A stretch of 64,000 nucleotides of DNA from Leptidea sinapis (GCF_905404315.1 NC_066265.1:24576501-24640500), one strand, 5' to 3'. Numbered from the stretch's first letter, positions 33,387 through 45,999 are shown. Notes: a model not told the origin generated them from the sequence alone. Program-made: numbers and translations.

Positions 33387-35269
33387 TCATGTAATATTTT
33401 GAAAAGGAAAACTTGATCTCTGTATTCTCTAGGCACGCATTATTCACATAACTCGAAATTTTAAGGCCCACGTAAAGACAGCTGAGTCCGATTTTGGTAG
33501 AAATAATTCGAAACGACGAGATCGTTTGCGGCATCAAGAAACCAATAGTTAACAGTTGATTGAGATCCGATTTCAGCGTGTATATGCTTTTTTTCATTCA
33601 AGTCCACGGTCCACGCTAGAGCATAAGATGTACATATGCATACACATATGAATTCACATATTGTGAAGTTTTTTGTACTATTAAGGTTAATATCGTTTCA
33701 GAAAACTTATCTTTGGTATTCGTACGAACGCGCGAGACAGCCGTAATGGAATAACCTCAGATAATTTGTTCGTATAGATAGACTGTAACAGCTTTGAATA
33801 CGTCGAAAAAAATGAGGTTGACTGTTAACCTCTATTTTAAGCAATACACTATTTTACGCACACTAACACAAAGTGATATACAAATCGCGAGTGTCAGACG
33901 TAGCTTGTCACGCACACTAAACTAATAAACCAGGCCTATTTTCATCGGTTGGCTAGCTGGAAGATACTAATTATTAACTAAGTGAATAACATTGATTCCT
34001 GCGTGCATCAATCGAAATTCTAAAGAATAGGAGCCATTTACCAATAACTATGTAACTATATTATAGTTTTGTGATAATTGTTGTACTGTTCTTTTAGTAA
34101 TGCAGCGCTTGTGGAAGATTGTCTATGCTATAGTTAGTTTTAGTTACTAGTTTTTGTGATCTTGCCATTGCATGCTTTTGTGATCTTATTGATACCAATT
34201 TATATAAATATTTCTGTATTTTGATAACCTGATTTCATGTTTATTCGTATGACTAAAAATGTATACGTAAAAATAGTGTAGGACTTATATTGTTTGACTT
34301 GTAAAGTGTAACAGAAAGACTTCGCTATTTAAATTATTGAATCTTTTTCTATTGGTAATTTTGACTTATCTGTAGTAGTTGAGAGTTGTAAAAGCTGTGA
34401 GCATTATCACGGGGAAGATACTTGCATGACATTCTGCTAATTTATTAATACAACTTGTTTATGTTGAATTCCCATAACTCTATGCTATTAACGAGACCGC
34501 GTTTCTTATCTTTTATACAAAATAATTGAAATAATTATCAAATATCAATGTCACACACTTTTACGAGAAACTTGGCAACGCTTCATACTAAGACCTTCGA
34601 ATTATGAATTATCATTCATAACTTCAAAATATGCCACAATCTTACTTTCATTGACTATTATGTCCTTTGATTAACTTTGTAAGTGTAAGTTTGGCAACGT
34701 CGCTAGGATTAGGACTAAGGTTACAATCAATGGGTACACAATTTTCAGCATTTAAAACCATTTTACACCCATAAATATGCATTTTAGAACACATGTTTCT
34801 GGGACAAACTTATGGGAATTCGTATAAACACGTATATTTAACACTGCTTTTTTAACTTAGTCCAAAAAAATCCGCTCTGAAGTGCGAGCGAACAAATGAT
34901 ATTGGTAATACTGCTTCCTCGTTTAATGATTGCGTGAGCGGTCGCTATAACTACATTAAAATTTGTTTAAACAGTAGATTTAAATGATATTTTTTTTGCA
35001 GGTAGGCAATTGTTGTTAAAATTTATATTTTAAATATTATTTAAATGCATCTTAGATTATGTGTCGTATTTATATTAACTCTTAGTCGTATGTTTATTGA
35101 TTAAGTACATTTTTTATTTAAATATATTATTGCTTTTTATATGTGATTGTTTTATTGTGGAATGGGTGTGGCAACGGGCTTAATTCTTCATCCGCATCCT
35201 TTGGGACGGCTAAGGTACTTATAAGAAAGTATAAAAGAGATTGCGGCATCGATACAGCACAATTATTGT
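33387..35269. other. AT-rich intergenic sequence
   Basis: No gene or defined repeat recognised. The short open frame at 33367-33597 (minus) has no recognisable features. Confidence 0.35.
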
Positions 35270-35520
35270 GTATACCGGATGCCGGCTAGATTACTGGTAC
35301 TACAACGGCGCCTATTTCTGCCGTGTAGCAGTAATGTGTATGCATTAATTACTGTGTTTCGATCTGAAAGGCGGCATAGCTTGTATAATTACTGGGCAAA
35401 TGAGACTTTTCATCTTATGTCTCAAGGTGACGAGCGCAATTATTGTGTGCCGCTCAGAATGTTTGGGTTTTTCAATAATGGTAATAACGTCCTGCTTGTC
35501 TCGTCCCTTATTTTCATAAC
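35270..35520 (+). mobile_element. SINE-like repeat S, diverged copy
   Basis: Contains GATGCCGGCTAGATTACTGG, CAACGGCGCCTATTTCTGCC, AATTACTGGGCAAATGAGAC and ends TCGTCCCTTATTTTCATAA. Confidence 0.85.
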
Positions 35521-35589
35521 AAAAGCTCTGGTTTTGATGTAGCTGAGTTCAAACAGCCGTATTTATTACCTATATACCTCTCAATACGC

Positions 35590-36235
35590 TAGCATTTTTA
35601 AAAAGATCTCGGAAACAAATAACAACGTGACACTCGTTTTGACGCGGCACTCGCTACTGCAAGACCGCGAAAACCGCTTAAGGGCCTCGTCGATGCCCAT
35701 ATTTGTGTGTGTTATTTCTAACGTTTGTAGGTAGCTTAGTGTTCGTACGCAAAAGGTGGTCAAAGCAGTAAGGGAAAGAATTCGAAGAAATCCTGTCCGA
35801 AACAAAAACATTTTATCTCGGGGGATGAAGATAGCACATAGAACCATGTCGCGTATTTTAAAAGATGACTTAGGACTTGCAGCCTATAAGGGACGAAGTA
35901 GTCATTTCTTAACTGATAATGATTTAAAAAAGAAAAGTGTGGTAAAATCGAAACAAGTACTGAAGCGGTTTAAAAATTTTGTATACGGAGGAGATTTTTT
36001 TTTTAAATTGAGCAACATTTTAACACCCAAAATAGCCGTTTCTATGCTCAAAGCTATCCAACTTCAGTGATGGTTTGGTGGGGTATTAGCTATAAAGGAT
36101 AGACTAAGCCATACTTTTGTGAAAAAGGTATCAAAAGTAGTTAAGCCCCTTAACAACACCATGTTCAATAACCAAGAATTGTCTTTCCAGCAATAATCGG
36201 CGCCGGGTCATAAAACTTGATTGGAAACGAACATT
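35590..36235 (+). pseudogene. Tc1/mariner-type transposase remnant
   Basis: The frame 35756-36070 carries KAVRERIRRNPVRNKNILSR, KIAHRTMSRILKDDLGL and FLTDNDLKKKSVVKSKQVL, the DNA-binding region of a mariner-like transposase (maT/Bmmar type). A stop follows, then frameshifted catalytic-domain scraps (VMVWWGISYKG, SFQQ near 36190, SAPGHK). The central part around the first catalytic aspartate is deleted. No inverted repeats identified. Confidence 0.75.
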
Positions 36236-38444
36236 TCGACTTCATCAGATCTGAAGACTTATTATAATATAATATAAAATGAAAATAGACATGTGTCTAT
36301 TTTTTTTCATTGAAAAATACTTATTAATTCTAAAATATACCTAACGGTTTTTCAACTTGGTGTCGTGTGTGTATAATAAAATAAAACACAATATCAATAA
36401 TTTGTGCATGATCTTATAATCAATAGCTTTCAGATACAATTTCTTAAAAATCTCCTAACTATAAGCATTCTTTTGCTACACGTAAAATAATACGCATAGA
36501 TTCACTTTCACGCGCGTATGTTCGCGCGCAAAAATAGCTGGGAAATCAACGGAATTGAATCTCAGAGGGATCGGATCGCGACGGGATTATATAAATTCTT
36601 TGATAGTACGATAATATATTGTAACTCTATAGTTCCATAGCTGTGTCTGACAGCTAATTCTCGTTCAATATCCCCAAATTAAAGTGCTTACCGCGCCTAA
36701 AGCAGTTTCACTTCAAAAATGTTTTTGTTGTGAAATGTGAACCGTAAATCAACTGATCAAAATATTCGAGCAACGTACAACATGATATGTGATAATTAAA
36801 TCCTTGCACTGTTTATGTCTGATTTTTGTGCGGTTCTATCGTGCAGTTCGTGTTAATTGGAATGCTCAGGGGCTTAAATTACTGTTGTTCAGTCTGCATA
36901 AAGTGGTTCGGTGCAATTAAGTCGTGTACTTGGCTTCCACTGTTAGTTACAGCACTATGTAAATAATGCGTGAATTCGCTCCCTTTGTTGAATAGCTCGT
37001 GGCTAAATTGTATGCGCTCTCAAATACTCACTGGTATTTTAACTAGTCATGTAAAAGTACAAGAGAGGGATTAATGTGGGAGTTTTTTTTTGGTTTCAGA
37101 AATAGATAAGTGCAATATTATGTCGCGCACCGAATATTTTAGTTTTTTAGTTATTTGTATTTATTTATATTATTATTTTGTTTATTTGTAACGAGACCAT
37201 CACCTCAAAACAAAATACAATAAAAGAATATTTAAATCATTGTAATTATTATGACGGGTACTCACGATCTATATTTTATTGACTTAATGCCGATATTTCC
37301 ATCCAATTGCATGAATCGTGGTCACGGCGGGACTGTGGAGGCGGCGAGAAACACTTGACACATTGACACTTGACACTAATAGTACATCAATCTGTCCACT
37401 TGCCGCCTAGTTCGTTTTGGTCTTTGATTCGCTAATTCACGACACACACTGCTGATGACGTCCATACATACCTACATATTTAAATAATTTTTCAATACCT
37501 ACAGGTAAGTACTGGTTTATGGGCAAAAAAATTGATTGATGTAGTTTAGCCGTTAGACCTCCATTTAATGACTTTGAGGAATTAATTAAATAATAAAAAT
37601 AACAAAGACTTCAACTTAAACAATAGACAGTGGCGTTTTTATAGGCACAAGTCAAAGCATCAATACTCCCTAACTAGTAGGGTAATCCAACTTTATCCCG
37701 AGCGATACATTGTGATGTGTGTAGTAACGCTTTCTTGGAAAATATAAAACAAATTACTATTTTTACTTGCAAAAATGAAAGCAAAGATATTTGAAGTCCA
37801 TTGCCGCTCAGACGGCATGAGCTTCCTCATAAGGCCCATGGTTAGGTTAACAGACATTGTCGTTTTTGGGATGAGAAGATTTACGGAGCTTCCGGAACGC
37901 TTTTATAAAGAAATTTTTATAATATGTTTAAATGTCGAAGTTTGTTTATAGTATATTAAAACTGGCCCGTCGTTTTCCGTAAAAAACATAATAAAAAGCG
38001 AACGAAGAATAGTTTAGTAATTTTTTTGCACTTTCTTATTTCACCCTCACATTTGTATGAAATAAATAGCCTTTTTTCAGGTCGATTGTCATTTCAATAA
38101 GAAATCTTTCGAGAATGTGAAGTGTAAATAGTACATTACGATACAAGTGCGCACAATAATAGGAAAAGTAACTAACAGTACAATAAGCACTACGGATCTT
38201 TTAGTTCATTTGGGTGCTTAAAGTGTAAAATAACAAGAAAAACAATTTATGGAAGTTTCTTTACTCGCAGTGTAAATGCATCATAAATATCAATTTAAAA
38301 ATTTTTTAAAATATTTTGCTTTTATGCTCGCTTTTCTGATCGAGTACTTTTTCTTGTCAAAGTTCGTCTGTCCGATTTCATAACCTGGACTTTTTTCTAA
38401 AATTATTAAGATTCGGATTATTGTTATTATTATCAGCTTGAATA
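36236..38444. other. Intergenic; possible promoter and non-coding exon
   Basis: Mostly AT-rich and apparently single copy. 37300-37504 is GC-richer and ends in CTACAG|GTAAGTACT, a near-perfect plus-strand splice donor, with no long open frame before it. This could be an untranslated first exon of an unseen plus-strand gene. A remnant of the repeat seen near 48100 (CATTACGATACAAGTGCGCA) lies at about 38133. Confidence 0.25.
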
Positions 38445-38860
38445 ATTTGACCGTGTGCAACGCAGACAGCATGCACGCTGTTTGAATTGTCGGGGACCCA
38501 GAACTCAGTGAACGGCTCGATAGCCTGGTGTTGCGTGGAGACGTCGCTTCATTATGTGTCTTCTATCGCATTGATCACGGAGAGTGTTCTGAAGAGCTGT
38601 TTCACCTGATCACCTGCCGCCGAATTCCAACTTCGCACGACACGCCACAATATCGGATATCATCCCCACCATCTGCATGTTGGGCTCACGCTAGTTTCTT
38701 CCACGCACAACAAAGCTGGTGGAATAAGCTTTCTTGTGCGGTGTTAAAGGATTAAAGGCCGGCAACGCTCATGTGATGCCTCTGGTGCTGCAATTTGTGC
38801 ATCGTTGATCACTTCACACAGCTAACCGGTACGCTCTTTTGCCCTCCTTATCCATATAAA
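38445..38860 (+). mobile_element. Decayed family A LINE 3' end
   Basis: Carries TTTGACCGTGTGCAACGCAG, GAATTGTCGGGGACCCAGAA, GACGTCGCTTCATTATGTGT and ends near TCCATATAAAAAA. Many indels relative to 4692-6325, for example a deletion before the GGCAACGCTC region. Confidence 0.9.
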
Positions 38861-39112
38861 AAATAACGCCATAATAATAATTTCGGAATAATAATAAATA
38901 CAGAAATTGGCCGATAAAAGCTTGATTTATAGGTTCATGGATTAAGTAAACACAATTTATTAAAATAGTTTAATATTTTTATGAACATAAAATACAGCCT
39001 TTTAATTTTAACTTGTATTATTAATCCTATTTCAATTTGAGTTATAGGATAAATTTTATTCGTGTACAAAATCTGGCGTGCAAGAATTTTCTATTATGAT
39101 ATTTATATAGTA

Positions 39113-39461
39113 TTAGCTGACCCGGCAAACGTTGTTTTGCCATATAGAGTATAATTCACGCGATAGTTTTATAAGTAATAAAATATTGCCTATATTATAG
39201 CCTGTACATCATTTTGTTCTATTGTCAATAGTTTTTGCAGCGCACGCAAAAATAGGTTTTCGATTTTACACCTTGTGTTACAAAATAGCAATTTTATTAG
39301 GGGTCCCTAATTTTGAAAAAAAAAACATAGCCTTCCTCGATAAATGAACTACCCAACACTGAAAGAATCATTCAAATCGGGCCAGTAGTACCAGAGATTA
39401 GCGCGTTCAAACAAACAAACAAACAAACAAACACTGCAGCTTTATAATATTATAGTATAGA
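39113..39461 (-). mobile_element. Helitron type X, inverted, nested in type Y
   Basis: Reverse-complement copy of 13148-13513; 3' end CAGCTAA followed by T and 5' end TCTATACTATAATATTATAA preceded by A. It abuts a type Y copy whose first about 10 bases are displaced, consistent with insertion into the Y 5' end. Contains a (CAAA)n run near 39412-39430. Confidence 0.8.
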
Positions 39462-39820
39462 TAAAATTCTCATGTCGCGGTATTTGTAACTCCTTCGAAA
39501 CGGCTTGACCGATTCTCATGAAATTTTGAGTGCATATTGGGTAGGTCTGAGAATCGGACAACATCTATTTTTCATCCCCCTAAATGTTAAGGGTGGTCCA
39601 CGCCATTTTTTTTTAATTTTTAGATAATTTTTTAATTATGATACAGCTTTAAAAAATACAACTTAAAATTTTCACCCGTCTACGATAAACACCTATTTTT
39701 CTAACCCGATTTTTATACTATTCTGTTACATCCACAGATCCGCAATAGGGTTGCAAGATGGCAATGGATTTTTTTATTTATTACTTTATATGGAAATACA
39801 ACGTTTGCTGGGTCAGCTAG
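39462..39820 (+). mobile_element. Helitron type Y, 5' end disrupted
   Basis: Reads TAAAATTCTCATGTCGCGGT to GCTGGGTCAGCTAG before a T. Same family as 11911-12226 and 41887-42177. Confidence 0.85.
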
Positions 39821-40069
39821 TTATAAATAAAACACTGTTTTTTTATGAATTTGCCAATAGTATTTCATAATATCAAGAATTATTTCGTAAAATATGCTCC
39901 CTATTGCTATAATGGAATTGTTTCACAGCAGAACTGTCAAACTGTGCGTCTGTAAATTCTCTCATAGAAAATACGTCCATATAAAACAAATATTGCAAAT
40001 AAAAATAATAATGGGTCCCAAATCGATATAAAAAATATGCTATCTCTCAAGTTGGACTATAACTGCATT

Positions 40070-40520
40070 CCATGAATTAATCCCCATTAAAACCTTTTTT
40101 TAACAATTCTTTTGAATAACGTAATACTTTTGTTTTGAACATTTTCTGGGATCTTGTTGTAAAAACATATACATCGCCCACAAAAGACTTACTAACTCGA
40201 CTTAGCCGAGTAGTAGGCATTATTAGTTTATGTCTGTTCCTGGTGTTAACGTTTTGGTGATGACAGTTTCTGGTAAATTCACTTATGTGCCTATGAACAT
40301 ACATTACATTGTCAAGATTATTGTGAAGCAACAGTAAAGATGTTAATTTCTTTGAATTTTGCTCTCAATGATTCTATAGGACATAGGTTATAAATAGCGC
40401 GAATAGCCCTCTTCTGTAGCAGAAATATTGTATTAATATCGGCAGCGTTGCCCCATAGCAATATACCATAGGACATAATACTATGGAAATAACTAAAGTA
40501 TACTAGTAAAGTTCACTGGA
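40070..40520 (-). mobile_element. LINE ORF2 C-terminal remnant
   Basis: Minus-strand frames read SYGILLWGNAADINTIFLLQ, KRAIRAIYNLCPIESLRAKF, then HRHISEFTRNCHHQNVNTRN and RHKLIMPTTRLSRVSKSFVG. This is the C-terminal region of a jockey/CR1-like LINE, possibly family B. Frameshifts near 40330 and 40150. Confidence 0.75.
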
Positions 40521-40844
40521 ATCAATGTCTATTTCTGTCCCATTAGCAGTCATTTGATTTATTCTACACATACACGGAAAGAGCCTTAATATAGATGTGA
40601 TATCAACGAAACCGTGTCATTAATTACTTTCAAATATACGAGGGGAAAGTTTTCTGAAAATCCAAAGCAAATATGTGTGGAAATCGATTACAAAAGTTTT
40701 GTTTTTTAACTTACCGCTAAGAAAATTTAAAATTTTGGAAAATTCGGGAAGTTATAGGTTATATTTCGAAATCCCGTATTTCGAAAATCGAGTTTTCATC
40801 AGATCTCGACGCTTTAAGGTCTTAGGAAGCTTCTCTGATTGTAT

Positions 40845-40915
40845 GTATTTGTGTGTGGGTATGTGGGTGTGGGTATATGGGTGTGGGTATGTGTGTGTGT
40901 ATGTATGTATGTAAA
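40845..40915. repeat. GTGTGGGTAT-rich microsatellite
   Basis: Imperfect (GT)n and (GTATGTGGGT) repeats. The following CATAACTTTTGGATGGTTCA and ACCGATTTCTTCGCGGTTGG look like part of a dispersed repeat whose ends I could not define. Confidence 0.8.
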
Positions 40916-41066
40916 CCTCTCATAACTTTTGGATGGTTCAACCGATTTCTTCGCGGTTGGCGCCATTCGAAAGGGTTTGACCAAACTTAAATTTTGAATA
41001 TAATTACAATACAAAATACAATACTTTTCTCTGTTCTTTTTAACAATCTAAGCACACGAGTAAATT

Positions 41067-41310
41067 CACCAGTGAGAGGCTCCTTTGCACACGATGCCGG
41101 CTAGATAATGGGTACCACAACGGGGCCTTTTTCTGCCATGAAGCAGTAATGTGTAAGCATTATTTTGTTTCGGTCTGAAGGGTGTAGCTAGTGAAATTAC
41201 TGCGCAAATGGGTTTTTCAAGAATCCTGAGCGGCACTTCATTGTAATGGGCAGAGCGTCTCAGCTGAACGTTCTGCTCGTCTCATCCCTTTCTATTAAAT
41301 AAAAAAATCT
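41067..41310 (+). mobile_element. SINE-like repeat S with internal deletion
   Basis: Starts CACCAGTGAGAGGCTCCTTT, lacks about 70 bp between TTACTGCGCAAATG and GGGTTTTTCAAGAATCCTGA, ends near CTATTAAATAAAAAAA. Confidence 0.85.
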
Positions 41311-41886
41311 AAGTCTATAGTAAAACATGAACAATGTAATATTTTGATAGCATTAGCAATACCACAGAGTAGGAATCAATACATACGGCAATACTAACTA
41401 ATGAAAAAGCGACAAACGCCTTATCTAGGTATTTATAACGCTTGGGAAAGCATTTCCCGTAAAGTTAGAGTTAATTATTAATAGGAAAACAGATCTTGAT
41501 TTCACAAGAAACTTGAATGTAATTGTATAAACATGATCAGTCGGTTTCTAATTAGTAAACGCTGCTTCTGAATTATTTCAAAGGTATAGCATCAGCTCTC
41601 AAAGGGAATTGAAAATTAGGGATGAACATTTCACTTCTATAGCCGTACTATGCAATTTAATTTACATAGTCTGCTTCTTAATGTTTATGGCTCTGTTACT
41701 CAGGCTTATTCGACCGAGGCTAACTTATTCAATAAGAATAACTTTATGTTAAACACAATTTTAAATATTTATGTGCTTTTTATCTGCTATAAGGTTAAGT
41801 GCTTTTTTAAACAAAGGTGCATGCATTTTTACCATGTTTAATGTTGTTATATGGCTCTTTGATTTAATCTACAAATTTATAGAATA
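41311..41886. other. AT-rich intergenic sequence
   Basis: Nothing recognised. Confidence 0.35.
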
Positions 41887-42177
41887 CTAGCTGACCCAGC
41901 AAACGTTGTATTGCCGATATTAAAATCGCGATACAAAAGTAACTGTTGATCGTAGATGGGTGAAAATTTGAAGATGTATGTATTTTTTAATGCTGATTCA
42001 TAATCAAACAAATTAAAAAAAATTAAAAAAAAATTTCGTGTGGACCTTCCTTAACATTTAGGGGGATGAAAAATAGATGTTGTCCGATTCTCAGACCTAC
42101 CCAATATGCACTCAAAATTTCATGAGAATTTTTAGTTTAACTACAAACACCGCGACATGAGAATTTTATATATTAGA
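41887..42177 (-). mobile_element. Helitron type Y, inverted copy
   Basis: On the minus strand runs from TCTAATATATAAAATTCTCA (preceded by A) to CAGCTAG (followed by T), so both Helitron termini and the A|T target are intact. Confidence 0.85.
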
Positions 42178-42629
42178 TTGTAAATATGGTCAGCTTGTTG
42201 AATTTATTGTCAAAGTCAAATTAAATTAATTCAATTAATCGTCTAATAAATGTTTCTTTTAAATTACTGAATCTACCATATGTTCGTAAAAAGTAGAGCA
42301 CGTGAGAAGAACATACAACTCAACGGCCACCGTTTTCAATCAATAGAGTATTTTACATTAGCTGTAATAAACAAAAAAAAAAATATTTTGTAAAGTGCTG
42401 CATCCAATATGTGAATCGTGTTCGAAGTTTTAAGTATCAAACATTTTATTAAAAGTAACAAAGATTTAATTGTATAAATATTATAAATTATCGTTTATTG
42501 GATGCATCAACCTTTAGAGCTTAAATTCATTGTTTGTGTAAGGATGCTTCGTCAACATGATAGTCATAATTATTGTCATAATATTAGTAATTAAATTCAA
42601 CAAATACAATTAATTATAAACTATAACAG
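42178..42629. other. AT-rich intergenic sequence
   Basis: Nothing recognised; ends in a plausible splice acceptor at 42627-42629. Confidence 0.3.
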
Positions 42630-42743
42630 GTCGGCCTGGCACCAAAAGCAGCACCCGTTCGCGAGTTGACGCATAGACCAGCATTTGAGGGAAGCAGACG
42701 ACCCGGCACACGACGCCGCCGCCATTGCTATTCTATTATGTAG
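42630..42743 (+). other. Candidate terminal coding exon, function unknown
   Basis: After AATTATAAACTATAACAG (a plausible acceptor) a GC-rich stretch reads openly for 37 codons to a TAG: starting VGLAPKAAPVRELTH, then RPAFEGSRRPGTRRRRHCYS and IM. Composition differs sharply from the AT-rich surroundings. The basic RRRR run is notable but no family is recognised. No partner exons were identified upstream; a possible non-coding first exon at 37300-37504 is on the same strand. Confidence 0.3.
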
Positions 42744-42839
42744 TTTATTAATAACGAATTAGGTTGTTAGAGCATTGCTAGTTGTGGGTCATCATAATAT
42801 TCATGGGTAGCTTATTTTTTATATCATGTTGATTATTTA

Positions 42840-43090
42840 TCATAGATACTAAAACACCTCTTTACTTGTATAATAAACTTGAATGGCTAGGGCAACGCAG
42901 TGCTAATAATATAAAAGCCAGATCTGCCTCGCTGATATTAGCAGTGCCCCGGCATCATTCAACAGCGTTCAGGGGTAGTTTTCGTAACAGTGCTACTAAG
43001 TGCTGGAATAATTTACCGCCACCAATTAGACTATTAAAAAATGTTCAAAATTTTAGATCGAAATATAAACAAAGTATTTTATAATCATTA
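42840..43090 (+). mobile_element. LINE ORF2 C-terminal fragment
   Basis: The frame ending at 43084 carries YNKLEWLGQRSANNIKARSA, PRHHSTAFRGSFRNSATKCW and NNLPPPIRLLKNVQNFRSKY, the conserved C-terminus of CR1/jockey-like LINEs. Different family from A and B. Short AT-rich 3' region follows. Confidence 0.8.
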
Positions 43091-44354
43091 TATAATAATT
43101 ATCCTTTATGTGCAATGTATCTTATAAATTAACACAATTCTGTATTTTTATTATGTACTTATATTTAATGTTCACCAATATATTTATATCTCATTTATAG
43201 TACCTAATGCTACCTTTATTATATTATATACAGTTACATACAGATTAAACTATTATTTAATATTTATTATTATTACAATTATTTATTTATTTTTATTTTA
43301 TTACACTATAAATTAAGAAAAACGAAAAAGAAAATATAATATTTAGTCATTCCCTTTGATACCTACCTACACAAATTAATAACAATGGGAAGACTAATGC
43401 AACTGTTTACTCCAAATGTCACAAGGGGCTGCTGAAAACCAGTGTTGTGTTGGTGGCTTCTGCACTGACACAACAATATACTGAGTCAGCTCCTTTTAGC
43501 AGGGAATCACGCTCACACTGTTATTTTTAATACTTTATTTTTAATCTTTATAATATTGTTACGCTATTTAATTTAGTATTTTAAGATTTTAATTAATATT
43601 GTAAATTGTTGTGTTTTTGTGTGAGTGTTTTTTTATTGCTAATAAAGTATTTCTATTTCAGGGCAAAAATATCAACTTGTGGATTGAATTAACTGATGCT
43701 GCAATGACCTGTGAGTGCATTCGCCAAATTTTAATTAGTTTGTCGCTCGTCATTCGGGAGCAGAGAAAATATGAAATTGTGATCATCTTGTAAAAATCAG
43801 ATGGCTGCCGAACAAAATAATCTTTACAATCGTTTTCTAAGCTCTTGGTGAGTTGATACACTTAAAAAAAGCAAGCATTTTCTTTTTGAAGTCGGTTTAA
43901 AACGAGATTAAAGAACTTTTGTAAATACAAGTTATTCGGAGATTGAATAAATTGATTGGACATTATGCAAGCAGAATTAACCAATACGTAGCTGGATAAA
44001 AAAATATTAAGTTAAAAAAATATTGCAATAAGGTTGTCTGAGAAACTTTCTGTGTGAGACTATAAATAATTTGCCATTCGAAAATCATTAGCAACTAGAA
44101 ATATTATATAAATAGCCGATCAGAAAGAGTTTAAAAAAAAATATAGACAAATGAAAGAAAACTAACAGTTATTTTCAATAACGCTGAGGCTAAAGTTACA
44201 TTAAAAAAGTTTATAATAAATGTAGTCGTTAAATGTTTTCATTTTGTTAAGTTTCTGCACAAATTTCTTAATTTTTTAAATGTCAAGAATCTTCTACGAA
44301 ATTAGAAAACACTTAAGAAAATATCTTATATCTTTAAACGAGCAATTCTTGTAT
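43091..44354. other. AT-rich intergenic sequence
   Basis: No feature recognised. Confidence 0.35.
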
Positions 44355-44369
44355 ATATATATATAATCT

Positions 44370-44760
44370 GAATCTCGGAAACGGCTCCAACGATTTTCAT
44401 AAAATTAAGTATGCAGGGGATTTCGGGGGTGATAAATCGATCTAGTTGGTTTCAATTAAAAAAAATGGTTTTATCCATGTTTGAATGAGAAACAGCTACA
44501 ATAACATTAGAATACAAAGGTAAATTTCGCCACTATATACAAGACTATTACCTATAGCTCAGATGGGACATTGGGTGATCCGGAAAGCAGAAGACCCCGG
44601 TTCGAATACAGTTGTCCTATTATTTTTTTTTTGTTCAAGTTTTGTACATTCTTAAAAATCCGAGCAAGGCTCGGTCGTCCGGATATTATGAAATAAATCG
44701 ATAAAGCCGTTCTCAAGTTATAGCGCGATCAGGAGAAATAGGGGTTCATTGTTATATATT
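44370..44760 (+). mobile_element. Repeat with tRNA-like core (SINE-type)
   Basis: Starts TCTGAATCTCGGAAACGGCT, a common lepidopteran repeat. Inside, TAGCTCAGATGGG (about 44554) resembles a polymerase III A box, and GGTTCGAATAC (44599-44609) matches a B box after CAGAAGACCCC. Spacing is like a tRNA gene, but the acceptor and anticodon arms do not fold, so it is tRNA-derived, not a tRNA. Confidence 0.55.
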
Positions 44761-44761
44761 A

Positions 44762-45325
44762 CTAGCTGACCCATCAGACGCTGTTTTTCATCAATGGAAA
44801 AAAAATATAAAAAAGCCATCGGAAATGAGTAATCAAAGTTAATGAGTTAAAATGAAACAAAAACGTATTTTGATTTTGTTGAATTGATAAGGCCCTATAT
44901 CATATTTGTGTAAACAGCTTTTACATGACCTCTTTATTATTGTCATTTTTTTTAATTATTAAACTGGATATAGTATGTTATCCTTAATAGATAGATCATC
45001 TCAGACTTTTCTGTACACCTATATAATACACAATTCCGCCATATATTATTTTGTTCAATCTCATAGAGCTTAGACTGTGTTTTCGTTAAAAGCTCCCAGA
45101 CGGATTATTTTTTCCGATAACTCCAATAAATATCCTTAATTAATACAAAAATGTACCCAGAAACCTAATATATTATATACTTAAACCTTCCTCGAGAACC
45201 AGGCTATCCATCGGTGTTTTCACCAATGATATTTTTAGCATGAAAGTCGGTGGAGTAGTATTTGAGTTTATCGCGAACAGACAGACAGACAGACGCGGCG
45301 AAGGACTATATGTATACATATACAT
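44762..45325 (-). mobile_element. Helitron-like element, inverted
   Basis: CTAGCTGACCCATCAGACGC at the left is the inverted Helitron-type 3' end (CTAG followed by T on its own strand). The right part carries CAGACAGACAGACAGACGCG and GGCGAAGGACTATATG. The exact 5' end is uncertain. Confidence 0.5.
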
Positions 45326-45999
45326 TGTCGTACCATTATTCCTCTATTGAACTTTCTTACGTAGATGTTTAACTCTATTAAAAGGAAATAGCACCGCTTG
45401 AAATAATAATTTACATCACATCTCGCCATAATATCGGTAAAGTGGGTCCGAAATTCTATTATACATTTCGCTCGGCAATTTGTAACGGCATACGATATTA
45501 CAAAACGAGCCAGGCAAGGCGCTTTTCATGAAAAATTCGAATCAGGATAACAGTATCGTTTCTCATCAATTAAATATTTCTGAGCCATTAGTACAGGTGG
45601 CGAGCGATGTAATGGAAGCCATTAGTGCTGCTTGCAAGCGCTCGCCTTGCGTTCAAACAGCAAAGAAAATCTTTACGTATTGTATGCGCCCCGTATTTAG
45701 TTAATAATTTCTGAAACCCTATTAGTATATCACTTGTAGATATACACGATGGTTTTTTGAGAAGGGCAGTGATGTCCAAGTCGGAAACTACGAGACTTAG
45801 AGAAAAGTCGTGAAAGGAGTCATGCCCTCGACTTATAAGAAACCAATAACTGCATATTTAGTTTTTAAAATTTCTATAAACTATTGAAGTAAATCGACCT
45901 GAATGATTTTTCCAAAAAAATTACATTCTGTATTATTATTGAACCAATGGACTCAGCTGATAAGGCTCAGCTTTTGATAGATATGTATTACTGAAAATG
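45326..45999. other. Intergenic, nothing recognised
   Basis: A short minus open frame at 45588-45779 has no recognisable motif. Confidence 0.3.

Noticed and set aside
40814..41014. Thr/His-rich open frame
   Set aside because: Direct translation of a GT-rich microsatellite.
44549..44620. A genuine tRNA gene
   Set aside because: A and B boxes are present but no acceptor stem or anticodon arm pairs; it sits in a dispersed repeat.
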